Both the position numbers and the translations under genes were made by a program. A model generated the notes under the pieces. The model made no database searches. It was not told where the DNA came from and saw only the letters and a program-made list of their open reading frames with translations. A stretch of 64,000 bases of DNA from Pseudomonas sp. P7548 (GTDB lineage: Bacteria > Pseudomonadota > Gammaproteobacteria > Pseudomonadales > Pseudomonadaceae), in NCBI RefSeq assembly GCF_013386585.1, contig NZ_JACARO010000017.1:124001-188000 (forward strand). Reading direction: 5' to 3'. Below, one piece after another: positions 42,476 to 52,309 of the stretch (within the stretch, counting starts at the first letter, position 1; each line of letters begins with the position of its first letter).

Positions 42476-42787
42476 TCCGCTGCACGGTCACCCCTTGTAG
42501 GAGCTGGCTTGCCAGCGATAGCACTCGCACGATCACCATCGACCTTAAGGGCCTCATCGCCGGCAAGCCGGCGCCTACAGGGGGTGGTGTGTCTGTTTGC
42601 GACATGCAAATTGCAGGCGGGGCTGGTAACGAGCGCTGCACTGTTCTATCCCCGCCATCCGTGTAGGGCAATCCTTACCCCAAGCCTTCCATCCGGCTGA
42701 TGCAATTCTCTCTCGGCCCCCGATTTTCGGGGCCTGCGCCCTGGACTACGCTTGTGCCACAGCAGTCCAAAACAAAAAGGTGCGGGT
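42476..42787 (+). other. Intergenic region with a REPIN and the agtA leader
   Basis: These 312 bases hold a REPIN (42496-42579) and about 200 bases of leader with an imperfect GGCCCC/GGGGCC inverted repeat (42715-42734). I see no gene and no convincing sigma-70 or sigma-54 promoter, so activation by the response regulator is plausible. Confidence 0.55.
42496..42579. repeat. REPIN between agtR and agtA
   Basis: The left unit starts TGTAGGAGCTGGCTTGCC and the right unit is its near reverse complement ending GCGCCTACA. The spacer is about 40 bases. Confidence 0.85.
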
Positions 42788-43900
42788 ATGAGCGAGGTGG
42801 ATTCAAATGATGTGCTGGTCAGCTTTCGTGGCGTGCAGAAGAGCTACGATGGCGAGAACCTGATCGTCAAAGACCTCAACCTGGAGATTCGCAAGGGCGA
42901 GTTCCTCACCCTGCTCGGGCCTTCCGGTTCGGGCAAGACCACCAGCCTGATGATGCTCGCCGGCTTTGAAACGCCGACCGCCGGCGAAATCCTGCTGGCC
43001 GGGCGTTCCATCAATAACGTGCCGCCGCACAAGCGCGACATTGGCATGGTGTTCCAGAACTACGCGTTGTTCCCCCACATGACCGTCGCCGAGAACCTGG
43101 CGTTTCCGCTGTCGGTGCGGGGCTTGAGCAAGACCGACATCAGCGAGCGGGTCAAGCGCGTGCTGAGCATGGTCCAGCTCGACGCCTTCGCCCAGCGCTA
43201 CCCGGCGCAACTCTCCGGCGGCCAACAACAGCGCGTGGCCCTGGCCCGGGCGCTGGTATTCGAACCGCAGTTGGTGCTGATGGACGAACCCCTCGGTGCG
43301 CTCGATAAACAGCTACGCGAACACATGCAGATGGAGATCAAGCATCTGCATCAGCGCCTCGGTGTGACGGTGGTGTACGTGACCCACGACCAGGGCGAAG
43401 CCCTGACCATGTCCGACCGCGTGGCAGTGTTCCACCAGGGCGAGATCCAGCAGATCGCCGCGCCGCGCACGCTGTACGAAGAGCCGAAGAACACCTTTGT
43501 CGCCAACTTCATCGGCGAGAACAACCGCCTCAATGGACGCCTGCACAGCCATACCGGCGAGCGCTGCGTGGTGGAGCTGGCGCGTGGCGAGAAAGTCGAG
43601 GCGCTGGCGGTGAACGTTGGCCAGGTCGGCGGCCCGGTGACCCTGTCGGTGCGTCCGGAGCGCGTCAGCCTCAATGGTTCCAGCGAAAGCTGCATCAACC
43701 GCTTCTCGGGGCGTGTGGCGGAATTCATCTACCTGGGCGACCACGTGCGTGTGCGCCTGGAAGTCTGCGGCAAGGCCGATTTTTTTGTGAAACAACCGAT
43801 CGCCGAGCTGGACCCGGCGTTGGCGGTCGGCGACGTGGTACCGATTGGCTGGCAAGTCGAGCACGTTCGCGCACTCGACCCACTTCTAGAGGCGAATTAA
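42788..43900 (+). CDS. agtA: AgtA, ATPase of the 4-aminobutyrate/5-aminovalerate ABC transporter
   Basis: This 370-aa ATPase is of the PotA type. Walker A is LLGPSGSGKTTSLMMLAG, the signature is QLSGGQQQRVALARAL, Walker B is LVLMDEPLGALD, and the switch histidine lies in VTHDQGEALTMSD. A C-terminal TOBE domain follows. The ATG at 42788 has AAGGTG upstream. The operon matches the P. aeruginosa agtABCD transporter; the polyamine-type fold alone would also allow putrescine or spermidine. Confidence 0.88.
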   Translation: MSEVDSNDVLVSFRGVQKSYDGENLIVKDLNLEIRKGEFLTLLGPSGSGKTTSLMMLAGFETPTAGEILLAGRSINNVPPHKRDIGMVFQNYALFPHMTVAENLAFPLSVRGLSKTDISERVKRVLSMVQLDAFAQRYPAQLSGGQQQRVALARALVFEPQLVLMDEPLGALDKQLREHMQMEIKHLHQRLGVTVVYVTHDQGEALTMSDRVAVFHQGEIQQIAAPRTLYEEPKNTFVANFIGENNRLNGRLHSHTGERCVVELARGEKVEALAVNVGQVGGPVTLSVRPERVSLNGSSESCINRFSGRVAEFIYLGDHVRVRLEVCGKADFFVKQPIAELDPALAVGDVVPIGWQVEHVRALDPLLEAN

Positions 43901-43943
43901 TCGCCCCATGGCTTCACCAACCCTGCACGTGGAGAGAACAACA

Positions 43944-44984
43944 ATGTTGAGATCCCTGAAATTTTCCGCCCTGGCCCTTGGCCTGATCGGCGCCACCCAG
44001 GCCATGGCAGGCCCGGACCTGACGGTCGTGTCCTTCGGTGGTGCGAACAAGGCCGCACAGGTCAAGGCGTTCTATGCGCCATGGGAAAGCGCGGGCAACG
44101 GCAAGATCGTCGCCGGCGAATACAACGGTGAAATGGCCAAGGTGAAAGCCATGGTCGACACCAAGAGCGTGTCCTGGGACCTGGTGGAGGTGGAGTCGCC
44201 GGAACTGTCCCGTGGCTGTGACGAAGACATGTTCGAACCGCTGGACCCGAAACTGTTCGGCAATGGTGCGGACTATGTGAAGGGCGCTATCCAGCCGTGC
44301 GGCGTGGGCTTCTTTGTGTGGTCGACCGTGCTGGCGTACAACGCTGACAAGCTGAAAGCACCGCCAGGCGGCTGGAAAGATTTTTGGGACGTGAAGCAGT
44401 TCCCGGGCAAGCGCGGCCTGCGCAAAGGCGCCAAGTACACCCTGGAATTTGCGCTGATGGCCGACGGCGTCGCGCCGAAGGACGTCTACAAAGTGCTGGC
44501 CGGCAAAGATGGCCAGGACCGCGCTTTCAAGAAACTCGATGAGCTCAAGCCTTACATCCAATGGTGGGAAGCGGGCGCCCAGCCGCCGCAATACCTCGCT
44601 TCCGGTGACGTGGTGATGAGCTCCGCCTACAACGGCCGCATCGCTGCCGTACAGAAAGAAAGCAACCTGAAAGTAGTGTGGAACGGCGGTATCTACGATT
44701 TCGACGCGTGGGCGATTCCTAAAGGTTTGCCAAAGGACCGCGCCGAAGCCGCGAAGAAATTCATCGCCTTCTCGGTGCAGCCGCAACAGCAGAAGACCTA
44801 CTCGGAAAACATCGCCTACGGCCCGGCCAACACCCAAGCCGTGCCGTTGCTGGACAAGGACATCCTCAAGGATATGCCAACCACCCCGGAAAACATCGCC
44901 AACCAGGTGCAGATCGACGTGAGCTTCTGGGCGGATAACGGTGAGCAGCTCGAGCAACGCTTCAACGCCTGGGCCGCCAAGTAA
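43944..44984 (+). CDS. agtB: AgtB, periplasmic binding protein of the transporter
   Basis: This 346-aa solute-binding protein has a signal peptide (MLRSLKFSALALGLIGATQA, cleavage near AMAGPD) and the PotD/PotF-like fold (DLTVVSFGGANKAAQVKAFY, then WDLVEVESPELSRGCDEDMF). It should capture omega-amino acids in the periplasm. The ATG at 43944 has GGAGAG upstream. A REPIN separates it from the permease genes. Confidence 0.87.
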   Translation: MLRSLKFSALALGLIGATQAMAGPDLTVVSFGGANKAAQVKAFYAPWESAGNGKIVAGEYNGEMAKVKAMVDTKSVSWDLVEVESPELSRGCDEDMFEPLDPKLFGNGADYVKGAIQPCGVGFFVWSTVLAYNADKLKAPPGGWKDFWDVKQFPGKRGLRKGAKYTLEFALMADGVAPKDVYKVLAGKDGQDRAFKKLDELKPYIQWWEAGAQPPQYLASGDVVMSSAYNGRIAAVQKESNLKVVWNGGIYDFDAWAIPKGLPKDRAEAAKKFIAFSVQPQQQKTYSENIAYGPANTQAVPLLDKDILKDMPTTPENIANQVQIDVSFWADNGEQLEQRFNAWAAK

Positions 44985-45015
44985 CACCGCATAACCCTCT
45001 GTGGGAACGGACCTG

Positions 45016-45103
45016 TGTGGGTGCTGGCTTGCCTGCGATGCAAACACCTCGGTGCATCTGATGTACCGAGTCGATGCCATCGCGGGCAAGCCCGGCTCCC
45101 ACA
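45016..45103. repeat. REPIN between agtB and agtC
   Basis: The left unit begins TGTGGGTGCTGGCTTGCC and the right unit ends GGCAAGCCCGGCTCCCACA. It is a distinct subtype from the other copies and lies between the binding-protein and permease genes of one apparent operon. Confidence 0.82.
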
Positions 45104-45151
45104 GAGAGCGCGGTCCACAGTGAAACCACCTTAGATTTTCCGGAGTTTTCC

Positions 45152-46381
45152 ATGGCCATCGCCGCTCTCCCCACCCTCAAGCAGCGCCTGGCGCGTGCCG
45201 AGCGGGTCAACCGCTGGAAGGCCCAGGCCTTGATTGCGCCGCTGGTGCTGTTCTTGGTGCTGGTGTTCCTGGTGCCGATCGTTGCGCTGCTCTACAAAAG
45301 CGTGGGCAACCCGGAAGTGGTGGGCGGTTTGCCGCGCACTGTGGTGGCCGTGACCGCCTGGGACGGGCGTGGCTTGCCCGGTGAACCGGTGTATCAGGCC
45401 CTCAGTGAGGACCTGGGCGAAGCGCGCAAAAACCAGACCGTGGGCGACCTGTCCAAGCGCTTGAACATGGAACTGGCCGGCTACCGCAGCCTGCTGACCA
45501 AAACCGCGCGGGCGCTGCCGTTCAGCGAAGCGCCTGCCTCCTATAAAGAAGCGTTGGAAAGCCTCGACGAACGCTGGGGTGACCCGGCGTACTGGCAGGC
45601 GATCCGGCGCAATACCAGCAACCTGACGCCGTTCTACCTGCTGGCGGCCGTCGATCACCGTATCGACGATCTAGGTGAAGTGGCTCCGGCCACGCCCGAC
45701 CAGGCGATCTACCTGGACATCTTCGCCCGCACCTTCTGGATGGGCCTGGTGATCACCGCCATCTGCCTGTTGCTGGCCTACCCGCTGGCGTACCTGTTGG
45801 CCAATTTGCCGGCGCGCAAAAGCAACCTGCTGATGATCCTGGTGTTGCTGCCGTTCTGGACCTCGATCCTGGTGCGGGTCGCCGCCTGGATCGTGTTGCT
45901 GCAATCCGGTGGGCTGATCAACAGCGCACTGATGGGCATGGGGCTGATCGACAAACCCCTGGAGCTGGTATTCAACCGCACCGGGGTCTACATCTCCATG
46001 GTGCACATCCTGTTGCCGTTCATGATTCTGCCGATCTACAGCGTGATGAAAGGCATCTCGCCCACATACATGCGGGCGGCGATATCCCTGGGTTGCCACC
46101 CGTTCGCCAGTTTCTGGCGCGTGTATTTCCCACAGACCTACGCCGGTGTCGGCGCCGGGTGCCTGCTGGTGTTCATCCTGGCGATTGGTTACTACATCAC
46201 CCCGGCCTTGCTGGGCAGCCCGAACGACCAGATGGTCAGCTATTTCGTGGCGTTCTACACCAACACCAGCATCAACTGGGGCATGGCCACCGCGCTGGGC
46301 GGCTTGCTGCTGCTGGCCACGGTGTTGCTGTACCTGATCTACAACCGACTGGTTGGCGCCAGCCGCCTGCGCCTGAGCTAA
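45152..46381 (+). CDS. agtC: AgtC, ABC transporter permease
   Basis: This 409-aa permease (MAIAALPTLKQRLARAERVN) has one N-terminal membrane helix, a long periplasmic loop of about 140 residues and a six-helix MetI-type core. The EAA-type cytoplasmic loop reads MRAAISLGCHPFASFWRVYFPQ. The ATG at 45152 has CGGAG upstream. It pairs with AgtD. Confidence 0.87.
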   Translation: MAIAALPTLKQRLARAERVNRWKAQALIAPLVLFLVLVFLVPIVALLYKSVGNPEVVGGLPRTVVAVTAWDGRGLPGEPVYQALSEDLGEARKNQTVGDLSKRLNMELAGYRSLLTKTARALPFSEAPASYKEALESLDERWGDPAYWQAIRRNTSNLTPFYLLAAVDHRIDDLGEVAPATPDQAIYLDIFARTFWMGLVITAICLLLAYPLAYLLANLPARKSNLLMILVLLPFWTSILVRVAAWIVLLQSGGLINSALMGMGLIDKPLELVFNRTGVYISMVHILLPFMILPIYSVMKGISPTYMRAAISLGCHPFASFWRVYFPQTYAGVGAGCLLVFILAIGYYITPALLGSPNDQMVSYFVAFYTNTSINWGMATALGGLLLLATVLLYLIYNRLVGASRLRLS

Positions 46382-46393
46382 GGAGACCTTGCG

Positions 46394-47218
46394 ATGCTGA
46401 GCCCTTATATGTCGCCCATTGAACGGGTGTGGTTCTACAGCTTGCGGATCCTCTGCGGCTTGATCCTGCTGTTCCTGATTCTGCCGGTGCTGGTGATCAT
46501 CCCGTTGTCGTTCAACAGCGGCAGTTTCCTGGTGTACCCGTTGCAAGGCTTCTCGCTGCATTGGTACCAGGACTTCTTCGGCTCGGCCGAATGGATGCGC
46601 GCCCTGAAGAACAGCATTATCGTGGCGCCCGCCGCCACGGTGCTGGCCATGGTCTTCGGCACCCTGGCAGCCATTGGCCTGACCCGTGGCAACTTCCCCG
46701 GCAAGGCGCTGGTGATGGCCCTGGTGATTTCGCCGATGGTGGTGCCGGTGGTGATCATTGGCGTGGCCAGTTACCTGTTCTTCGCGCCATTGGGGCTGGG
46801 CAACAGCTTCTTTTCGCTGATCGTGGTGCATGCGGTGTTGGGTGTGCCGTTTGTGATCATCACGGTGTCGGCGACGTTGCAGGGGTTCAACCACAACCTG
46901 GTGCGGGCGGCGGCCAGCCTGGGCGCTTCGCCACTGACTGCGTTTCGCCGGGTGACCTTGCCGCTGATCGCGCCGGGGGTTATTTCCGGGGCGTTGTTTG
47001 CCTTTGCCACCTCGTTCGATGAAGTGGTGGTGACCTTGTTCCTCGCCGGCCCCGAGCAAGCGACCTTGCCGCGCCAGATGTTCAGCGGCATCCGCGAAAA
47101 CCTCAGCCCCACGATTGCGGCGGCGGCGACCTTGTTGATTGCCTTCTCGGTGTTGCTGTTGCTGACCCTGGAATGGCTGCGCGGCCGTAGCGAAAAACTG
47201 CGTACCGCACAGGTCTAA
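46394..47218 (+). CDS. agtD: AgtD, ABC transporter permease
   Basis: This 274-aa PotC-type permease has six membrane helices and the coupling loop VRAAASLGASPLTAFRRVTL. It lies 12 nt after agtC, with AGGAGA as ribosome-binding site, and ends the transporter operon. A REPIN follows. Confidence 0.87.
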   Translation: MLSPYMSPIERVWFYSLRILCGLILLFLILPVLVIIPLSFNSGSFLVYPLQGFSLHWYQDFFGSAEWMRALKNSIIVAPAATVLAMVFGTLAAIGLTRGNFPGKALVMALVISPMVVPVVIIGVASYLFFAPLGLGNSFFSLIVVHAVLGVPFVIITVSATLQGFNHNLVRAAASLGASPLTAFRRVTLPLIAPGVISGALFAFATSFDEVVVTLFLAGPEQATLPRQMFSGIRENLSPTIAAAATLLIAFSVLLLLTLEWLRGRSEKLRTAQV

Positions 47219-47238
47219 AGCCCGGGCGAAGCTCAAAA

Positions 47239-47328
47239 TGTGGGAGCGGGCTTGCTCGCGAAAGCGGTGTATCAGTCGCCAAATGTAATGGCTGACACAC
47301 CGTATTCGCGAGCAAGCCCGCTCCCACA
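47239..47328. repeat. REPIN between agtD and the alcohol dehydrogenase gene
   Basis: The left unit starts TGTGGGAGCGGGCTTGCTCG and the right unit is its reverse complement. It shares interior and 3' flank with the copy at 54229-54317. Confidence 0.9.
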
Positions 47329-47422
47329 TGGGTTTTGTGTGCATTCAGTCGCTGAATAGCTGACAACACGCCGTAGGAAGCTACTCTTGTGCCAGCCCAT
47401 TTCTTAATAAGAGGCCGCGCAC

Positions 47423-48571
47423 ATGAGTACTTCCTCATTCAAGATCGCCCACAAACTGCTCACTGGCGCTGGCGCCATCGAACAACTGGCTGCCGAACTC
47501 ACCCGCCTGGATGTGGACAACCCGCTGATCGTCACCGACGCCGCTCTGGTCAAATCCGGCACCGTGGCATTGGCCCTCGAACACTTGGGCGAGCGCACCT
47601 ACGAAATTTTCGACCGCGTGCTGCCCGACCCGGAAATCGCCATCGTCGAAGACTGCATGCGCGTGTACCGCGAAGGCGGGCATGACGGCCTGATTGGCGT
47701 GGGCGGTGGCAGTGCCATCGACATCGCCAAGAGCGTGGCAGCCTACGCCGGTTACCACGGCGCGCTGGCGGACCTGTTCGGCGTCGACCAGGTACCGCGC
47801 AAGGGCCCACCGCTGATCGCGATCCCGACCACGGCCGGCACCGGCTCGGAGGTGACCAATGTGGCGATCCTCTCCGACAAGGCTGCGCAACTCAAAAAAG
47901 GCATCGTCAGCGATTACCTGCTGCCGGATGTGGCGCTGATCAGCCCGCAGATGACCCTGACCTGCCCGCGCAGCGTCACTGCTGCCAGTGGCGTGGATGC
48001 GCTGGTGCATGCCATCGAATCCTACCTGTCGCTAAACGCCTCGCCGATTACCGATGCGTTGGCCATCGGCGCGATCAAGTTGATCGCCAGTGCGTTGCCC
48101 AAGGCCTACGCCAACCCGGCCAACCTGCAGGCCCGAGACGATATGGCCACCGCCAGCCTGATGGCGGGCATGGCGTTCGGCAATGCCGGGGTTGGCGCGG
48201 TGCATGCGCTGGCGTACCCGTTGGGTGGGCGGTTCAACATCGCCCATGGCGTGAGCAACGCGCTGTTGCTGCCTTACGTGATGCACTGGAACAAGCTGGC
48301 CTGCGTGGAGCGCATGCAGGACATCGCCCAGGCGATGGGGGTGAATGTGTCGGGCTTGAGCGTCAACCAGGCGGCCGATGAAGCGGTCGACGCGATGACG
48401 CGACTGTGTGCCGCAGTGGAGATCCCCGCCGGGCTGCGCAGCTTTGGCGTGCCGGAGGAGGCCATACCGGCCATGGCCACGGAAGCGGCGGGTATCGAGC
48501 GTCTGATGCGCAACAACCCGCGCAAGCTCAGCGCGACGGATATCGAGAAAATCTACCGGGCCGCCTACTAA
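47423..48571 (+). CDS. Iron-containing (group III) alcohol dehydrogenase
   Basis: This 382-aa protein shows the nucleotide-binding GVGGGSAIDIAKSVA, IPTTAGTGSEVT and the metal-ligand region with VHAIESYLS, GAVHALAYPLGGRFNIAHG. Family members reduce or oxidise short-chain alcohols, lactaldehyde, 1,3-propanediol or omega-hydroxy acids. Next to a 4-aminobutyrate/5-aminovalerate transporter, a hydroxybutyrate or hydroxyvalerate dehydrogenase is possible, but that is only inference. It is bounded by a REPIN upstream and by rpe downstream. Confidence 0.88.
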   Translation: MSTSSFKIAHKLLTGAGAIEQLAAELTRLDVDNPLIVTDAALVKSGTVALALEHLGERTYEIFDRVLPDPEIAIVEDCMRVYREGGHDGLIGVGGGSAIDIAKSVAAYAGYHGALADLFGVDQVPRKGPPLIAIPTTAGTGSEVTNVAILSDKAAQLKKGIVSDYLLPDVALISPQMTLTCPRSVTAASGVDALVHAIESYLSLNASPITDALAIGAIKLIASALPKAYANPANLQARDDMATASLMAGMAFGNAGVGAVHALAYPLGGRFNIAHGVSNALLLPYVMHWNKLACVERMQDIAQAMGVNVSGLSVNQAADEAVDAMTRLCAAVEIPAGLRSFGVPEEAIPAMATEAAGIERLMRNNPRKLSATDIEKIYRAAY

Positions 48572-48655
48572 CCGTTGAGTTAGGTCACGGTGCGCGCAGC
48601 AAAGCATGAGGTATACAATGCGCGCCATCGTGATTTAGCTCAAAAAAGGTGCGTC

Positions 48656-49330
48656 ATGCAGCCCTTCGTCATTGCTCCATCGATTCTCTCCGCCGATTTC
48701 GCCCGCCTGGGTGAGGAAGTGGACAAGGTACTGGCCGCCGGTGCCGACTTCGTGCACTTCGACGTCATGGACAACCACTACGTGCCCAACCTGACCATCG
48801 GCCCGATGGTCTGCGCGGCGCTGCGCAAGTACGGCATCACCGCGCCGATCGACGCACACCTGATGGTCAGCCCGGTGGATCGCATCATCGGCGACTTCGT
48901 CGAAGCCGGCGCCACCTACATCACCTTCCACCCGGAAGCCTCGCTGCACGTCGACCGCACCCTGCAACTGATCCGCGAGGGCGGCTGCAAGGCCGGCCTG
49001 GTGTTCAACCCGGCCACTCCGCTGAGCGTGCTCGAGTACGTGATGGACAAGGTCGACATGATCCTGCTGATGAGCGTCAACCCGGGTTTCGGCGGGCAGA
49101 AGTTCATTCCTGGCACACTGAACAAGCTGCGCGAAGCCCGCGCGCTGATCGATGCGTCGGGCCGTGACATCCGCCTGGAAATCGACGGTGGGGTCAACGT
49201 CAACAACATCCGCGAAATCGCGGCCGCTGGCGCTGACACCTTTGTGGCCGGCTCGGCGATCTTCAACGCGCCTGACTACCAGGAAGTCATCGGCAAGATG
49301 CGCGCCGAACTGGCGCTGGCGCGTCCATGA
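48656..49330 (+). CDS. rpe: Rpe, ribulose-phosphate 3-epimerase
   Basis: Rpe (224 aa) interconverts ribulose 5-phosphate and xylulose 5-phosphate. It shows [40 protein letters not shown] and EIDGGVN of the TIM barrel. The ATG at 48656 follows AAGGTG; an in-frame ATG 22 codons upstream is not supported. It overlaps gph by ATGA. Confidence 0.97.
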   Translation: MQPFVIAPSILSADFARLGEEVDKVLAAGADFVHFDVMDNHYVPNLTIGPMVCAALRKYGITAPIDAHLMVSPVDRIIGDFVEAGATYITFHPEASLHVDRTLQLIREGGCKAGLVFNPATPLSVLEYVMDKVDMILLMSVNPGFGGQKFIPGTLNKLREARALIDASGRDIRLEIDGGVNVNNIREIAAAGADTFVAGSAIFNAPDYQEVIGKMRAELALARP

Positions 49331-50145
49331 GCGGCTTTGAGCAGCTGTTCCCCGGCAAACTGCCACGGCTGGTGATGTTCGATCTGGACGGTACCTTGAT
49401 CGACTCGGTGCCAGACCTGGCGGCGGCGGTGGACGAGATGCTGCTCAAGCTGGGGCGCAAGCCGGTCGGGATCAAGTCGGTACGCATGTGGGTGGGTAAC
49501 GGCGTGCACATGTTGGTACGCCGGGCCCTGGCCAACCACATCGATGCCGAAGGTGTCGATGACGTGGAGGCCGAGCATGCCCTGGAACTGTTCAACGCCG
49601 CCTACGAGGACGGCCACGAGCTGACTGTGGTCTACCCCGGCGTGCGCGACACCCTCAAATGGCTGCACAAGCAGGGCGTGGAAATGGCCCTGATCACCAA
49701 CAAGCCGGAGCGCTTTGTCGCGCCGCTGTTGGACCAGATGAAAATCGGCCGGTATTTCCGTTGGATCATTGGCGGCGATACCTTGCCGCAGAAAAAGCCT
49801 GACCCGGCGGCGCTGTTTTTCGTGATGAAAATGGCCAATATCCCGGCCTCCCAGTCCTTGTTCGTCGGCGATTCGCGCAGTGACGTGCTGGCGGCAAAGG
49901 CCGCTGGCGTGCAGTGTGTGGCGCTCAGCTACGGCTATAACCACGGTCGGCCGATTGCCGAAGAGTCGCCGGCCATGGTGATTGATGACCTGCGTCTGTT
50001 AATCCCCGGTTGCTTGGGAGCTGGCGCTGAGATAACGTTGCCCGACATCGATCCGTCCCCTTCTGGAAATTCCATCGTGGTGGTCACTCGCAAACTCTGG
50101 ATGAAAGTCATCAAGGCCCTGGCCCGCTGGCGTTGGCGCGCCTGA
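49327..50145 (+). CDS. gph: Gph, phosphoglycolate phosphatase
   Basis: This 272-aa HAD phosphatase removes phosphate from 2-phosphoglycolate, a by-product of DNA repair. Motif I is [12 protein letters not shown], motif II contains LITNKPERF, and the last motif is [18 protein letters not shown]. It has about 40 C-terminal residues beyond the HAD core, ending in a basic tail. It lies between rpe and trpE. Confidence 0.95.
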   Translation: MSGFEQLFPGKLPRLVMFDLDGTLIDSVPDLAAAVDEMLLKLGRKPVGIKSVRMWVGNGVHMLVRRALANHIDAEGVDDVEAEHALELFNAAYEDGHELTVVYPGVRDTLKWLHKQGVEMALITNKPERFVAPLLDQMKIGRYFRWIIGGDTLPQKKPDPAALFFVMKMANIPASQSLFVGDSRSDVLAAKAAGVQCVALSYGYNHGRPIAEESPAMVIDDLRLLIPGCLGAGAEITLPDIDPSPSGNSIVVVTRKLWMKVIKALARWRWRA

Positions 50146-50214
50146 CTGATCCTGGCCGCGCTCTGCGGCACGTTTGCATACCTGACTGTTAGACCCTCAA
50201 GCCACGAGGCACAC

Positions 50215-51696
50215 ATGATCCGCGAAGAATTCCTGCGTTTGGCCGCTGCCGGCTATAACCGCATTCCCCTGGCCTGCGAAACCCTGGCCGACTTCGACAC
50301 GCCGTTGTCGATCTACCTGAAACTGGCTGACGAGCCCAATTCCTACCTGCTCGAATCGGTACAGGGCGGCGAGAAGTGGGGCCGTTATTCGATCATCGGC
50401 TTGCCGTGCCGCACCGTCCTGCGGGTACACGACCACCATGTGAGCATCACCCATGATGGCGTCGAGATCGAAAGCCACGACGTAGACGACCCGTTGGCGT
50501 TCGTCGAAACCTTCAAGGCGCGCTACAACGTGCCGACCATTCCTGGCCTGCCGCGCTTCAACGGCGGCCTGGTGGGGTATTTCGGTTATGACTGCGTGCG
50601 CTATGTGGAAAAGCGTTTGGGCAAATGCCCGAACCCGGACCCGCTGGGTGTGCCGGACATTCTGCTGATGGTCTCCGACGCGGTGGTGGTGTTCGATAAC
50701 CTTGCCAGCAAAATGCACGCCATCGTGCTGGCCGACCCGGCCCAGGCGGATGCGTTCGAGCAGGGCCAGGCCAGCCTCGAAGCCTTGCTGGAAAAGCTGC
50801 GCCAGCCGATCACCCCACGTCGTGGCCTGGACCTCAGCCGTCCTCCGGCCGCTGATCCGGTATTCCGCTCAAGCTTTACCCAGGATGACTACGAGCGCGC
50901 CGTCGACACCATCAAGGAATATATCCTCGCCGGTGACTGCATGCAGGTGGTGCCGTCGCAACGCATGTCCATCGACTTCAAGGCCGCGCCGATCGACCTG
51001 TACCGTGCGCTGCGCTGCTTCAACCCGACGCCGTACATGTATTTCTTCAACTTCGGTGACTTCCACGTGGTGGGCAGCTCGCCGGAAGTGCTGGTGCGGG
51101 TCGAAGACAACCTGATCACCGTGCGTCCGATTGCCGGCACTCGCCCCCGTGGCGCGACCGAGGAGGCCGACCAGGCGCTGGAAGAAGACCTGCTCAGCGA
51201 TGATAAAGAGATCGCCGAGCACCTGATGCTCATCGACCTGGGCCGCAACGATACCGGGCGCGTCTCGGAAATCGGTTCGGTGAAGCTCACCGAGAAGATG
51301 GTCATCGAGCGTTACTCCAACGTGATGCACATCGTGTCCAATGTCACCGGCGAGCTGAAGGCTGGTTTGACGGCGATGGATGCACTGCGCGCGATTCTGC
51401 CGGCCGGCACCTTGTCGGGTGCACCGAAAATTCGTGCCATGGAAATCATCGACGAGCTGGAGCCGGTCAAGCGGGGTGTCTACGGCGGCGCCGTGGGGTA
51501 TTTCGCCTGGAACGGCAACATGGATACGGCCATTGCGATCCGCACGGCCGTGATCAAGGACGGGGAGCTGCACGTGCAGGCCGGTGGCGGGATTGTCGCC
51601 GACTCGGTGCCTGCCCTCGAATGGGAAGAAACCCTGAACAAGCGCCGCGCGATGTTCCGCGCTGTAGCGCTGGCTGAACAGACGCCCAATTCCTGA
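50215..51696 (+). CDS. trpE: TrpE, anthranilate synthase component I
   Basis: TrpE (493 aa) makes anthranilate from chorismate with ammonia from TrpG. The tryptophan-binding N-terminal [17 protein letters not shown] and the catalytic core with [25 protein letters not shown] and [15 protein letters not shown] are complete. The 69-nt gap after gph has no obvious leader peptide with repeated Trp codons. trpG follows ten bases after the stop. Confidence 0.98.
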   Translation: MIREEFLRLAAAGYNRIPLACETLADFDTPLSIYLKLADEPNSYLLESVQGGEKWGRYSIIGLPCRTVLRVHDHHVSITHDGVEIESHDVDDPLAFVETFKARYNVPTIPGLPRFNGGLVGYFGYDCVRYVEKRLGKCPNPDPLGVPDILLMVSDAVVVFDNLASKMHAIVLADPAQADAFEQGQASLEALLEKLRQPITPRRGLDLSRPPAADPVFRSSFTQDDYERAVDTIKEYILAGDCMQVVPSQRMSIDFKAAPIDLYRALRCFNPTPYMYFFNFGDFHVVGSSPEVLVRVEDNLITVRPIAGTRPRGATEEADQALEEDLLSDDKEIAEHLMLIDLGRNDTGRVSEIGSVKLTEKMVIERYSNVMHIVSNVTGELKAGLTAMDALRAILPAGTLSGAPKIRAMEIIDELEPVKRGVYGGAVGYFAWNGNMDTAIAIRTAVIKDGELHVQAGGGIVADSVPALEWEETLNKRRAMFRAVALAEQTPNS

Positions 51697-51706
51697 GGTT
51701 TGCCCC

Positions 51707-52300
51707 ATGTTGCTGATGATTGATAACTACGACTCCTTTACCTACAACGTTGTGCAGTACCTGGGCGAGCTGGGTGCCGAGGTCAAGGTGGTGCGCAACG
51801 ACGAACTGACCGTGGCCGAGATCGCTGCCCTGAACCCGGAGCGCATCGTGGTTTCGCCAGGCCCGTGCACGCCGACCGAGGCGGGCATTTCCCTGGAGGC
51901 GATCAAGTATTTCGCCGGCAAGTTGCCGATCCTGGGCGTGTGCCTGGGCCACCAGTCCATCGGCCAGGCCTTTGGCGGTGACGTGGTGCGTGCGCGCCAG
52001 GTGATGCACGGCAAGACCAGCCCGGTATTCCATCATGATCTGGGCGTATTCCATGGGCTTAACTTGCCGGTGACCGTGACCCGCTACCACTCGTTGGTGG
52101 TCAAGCGCGAAACCTTGCCGGAATGCCTGGAACTGACCGCCTGGACCCAGCTGGAAGACGGCTCGGTCGATGAGATCATGGGGCTGCGCCACAAGACACT
52201 GAATATCGAAGGGGTGCAGTTTCACCCCGAGTCGATCCTGACCGAGCAGGGCTACGAGCTGTTCGCCAACTTTCTCAAGCAGAGCGGCGGCACGCGCTAA
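51707..52300 (+). CDS. trpG: TrpG, anthranilate synthase component II (glutamine amidotransferase)
   Basis: TrpG (197 aa) releases ammonia from glutamine. The nucleophile lies in [16 protein letters not shown], the oxyanion region in [13 protein letters not shown], and the catalytic His-Glu in [11 protein letters not shown]. Confidence 0.98.
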   Translation: MLLMIDNYDSFTYNVVQYLGELGAEVKVVRNDELTVAEIAALNPERIVVSPGPCTPTEAGISLEAIKYFAGKLPILGVCLGHQSIGQAFGGDVVRARQVMHGKTSPVFHHDLGVFHGLNLPVTVTRYHSLVVKRETLPECLELTAWTQLEDGSVDEIMGLRHKTLNIEGVQFHPESILTEQGYELFANFLKQSGGTR

Positions 52301-52309
52301 GGACTTTTC

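Noticed and set aside
45671..47344. Minus-strand open frame of 557 codons rich in Gln and His opposite the agt permeases
   Set aside because: The Gln/His bias is the reverse complement of hydrophobic permease codons, not a real low-complexity protein.
50146..50214. Possible trp attenuator leader before trpE
   Set aside because: Only a five-bp hairpin (50155-50169) is visible, with no short frame carrying repeated Trp codons and no T-run.
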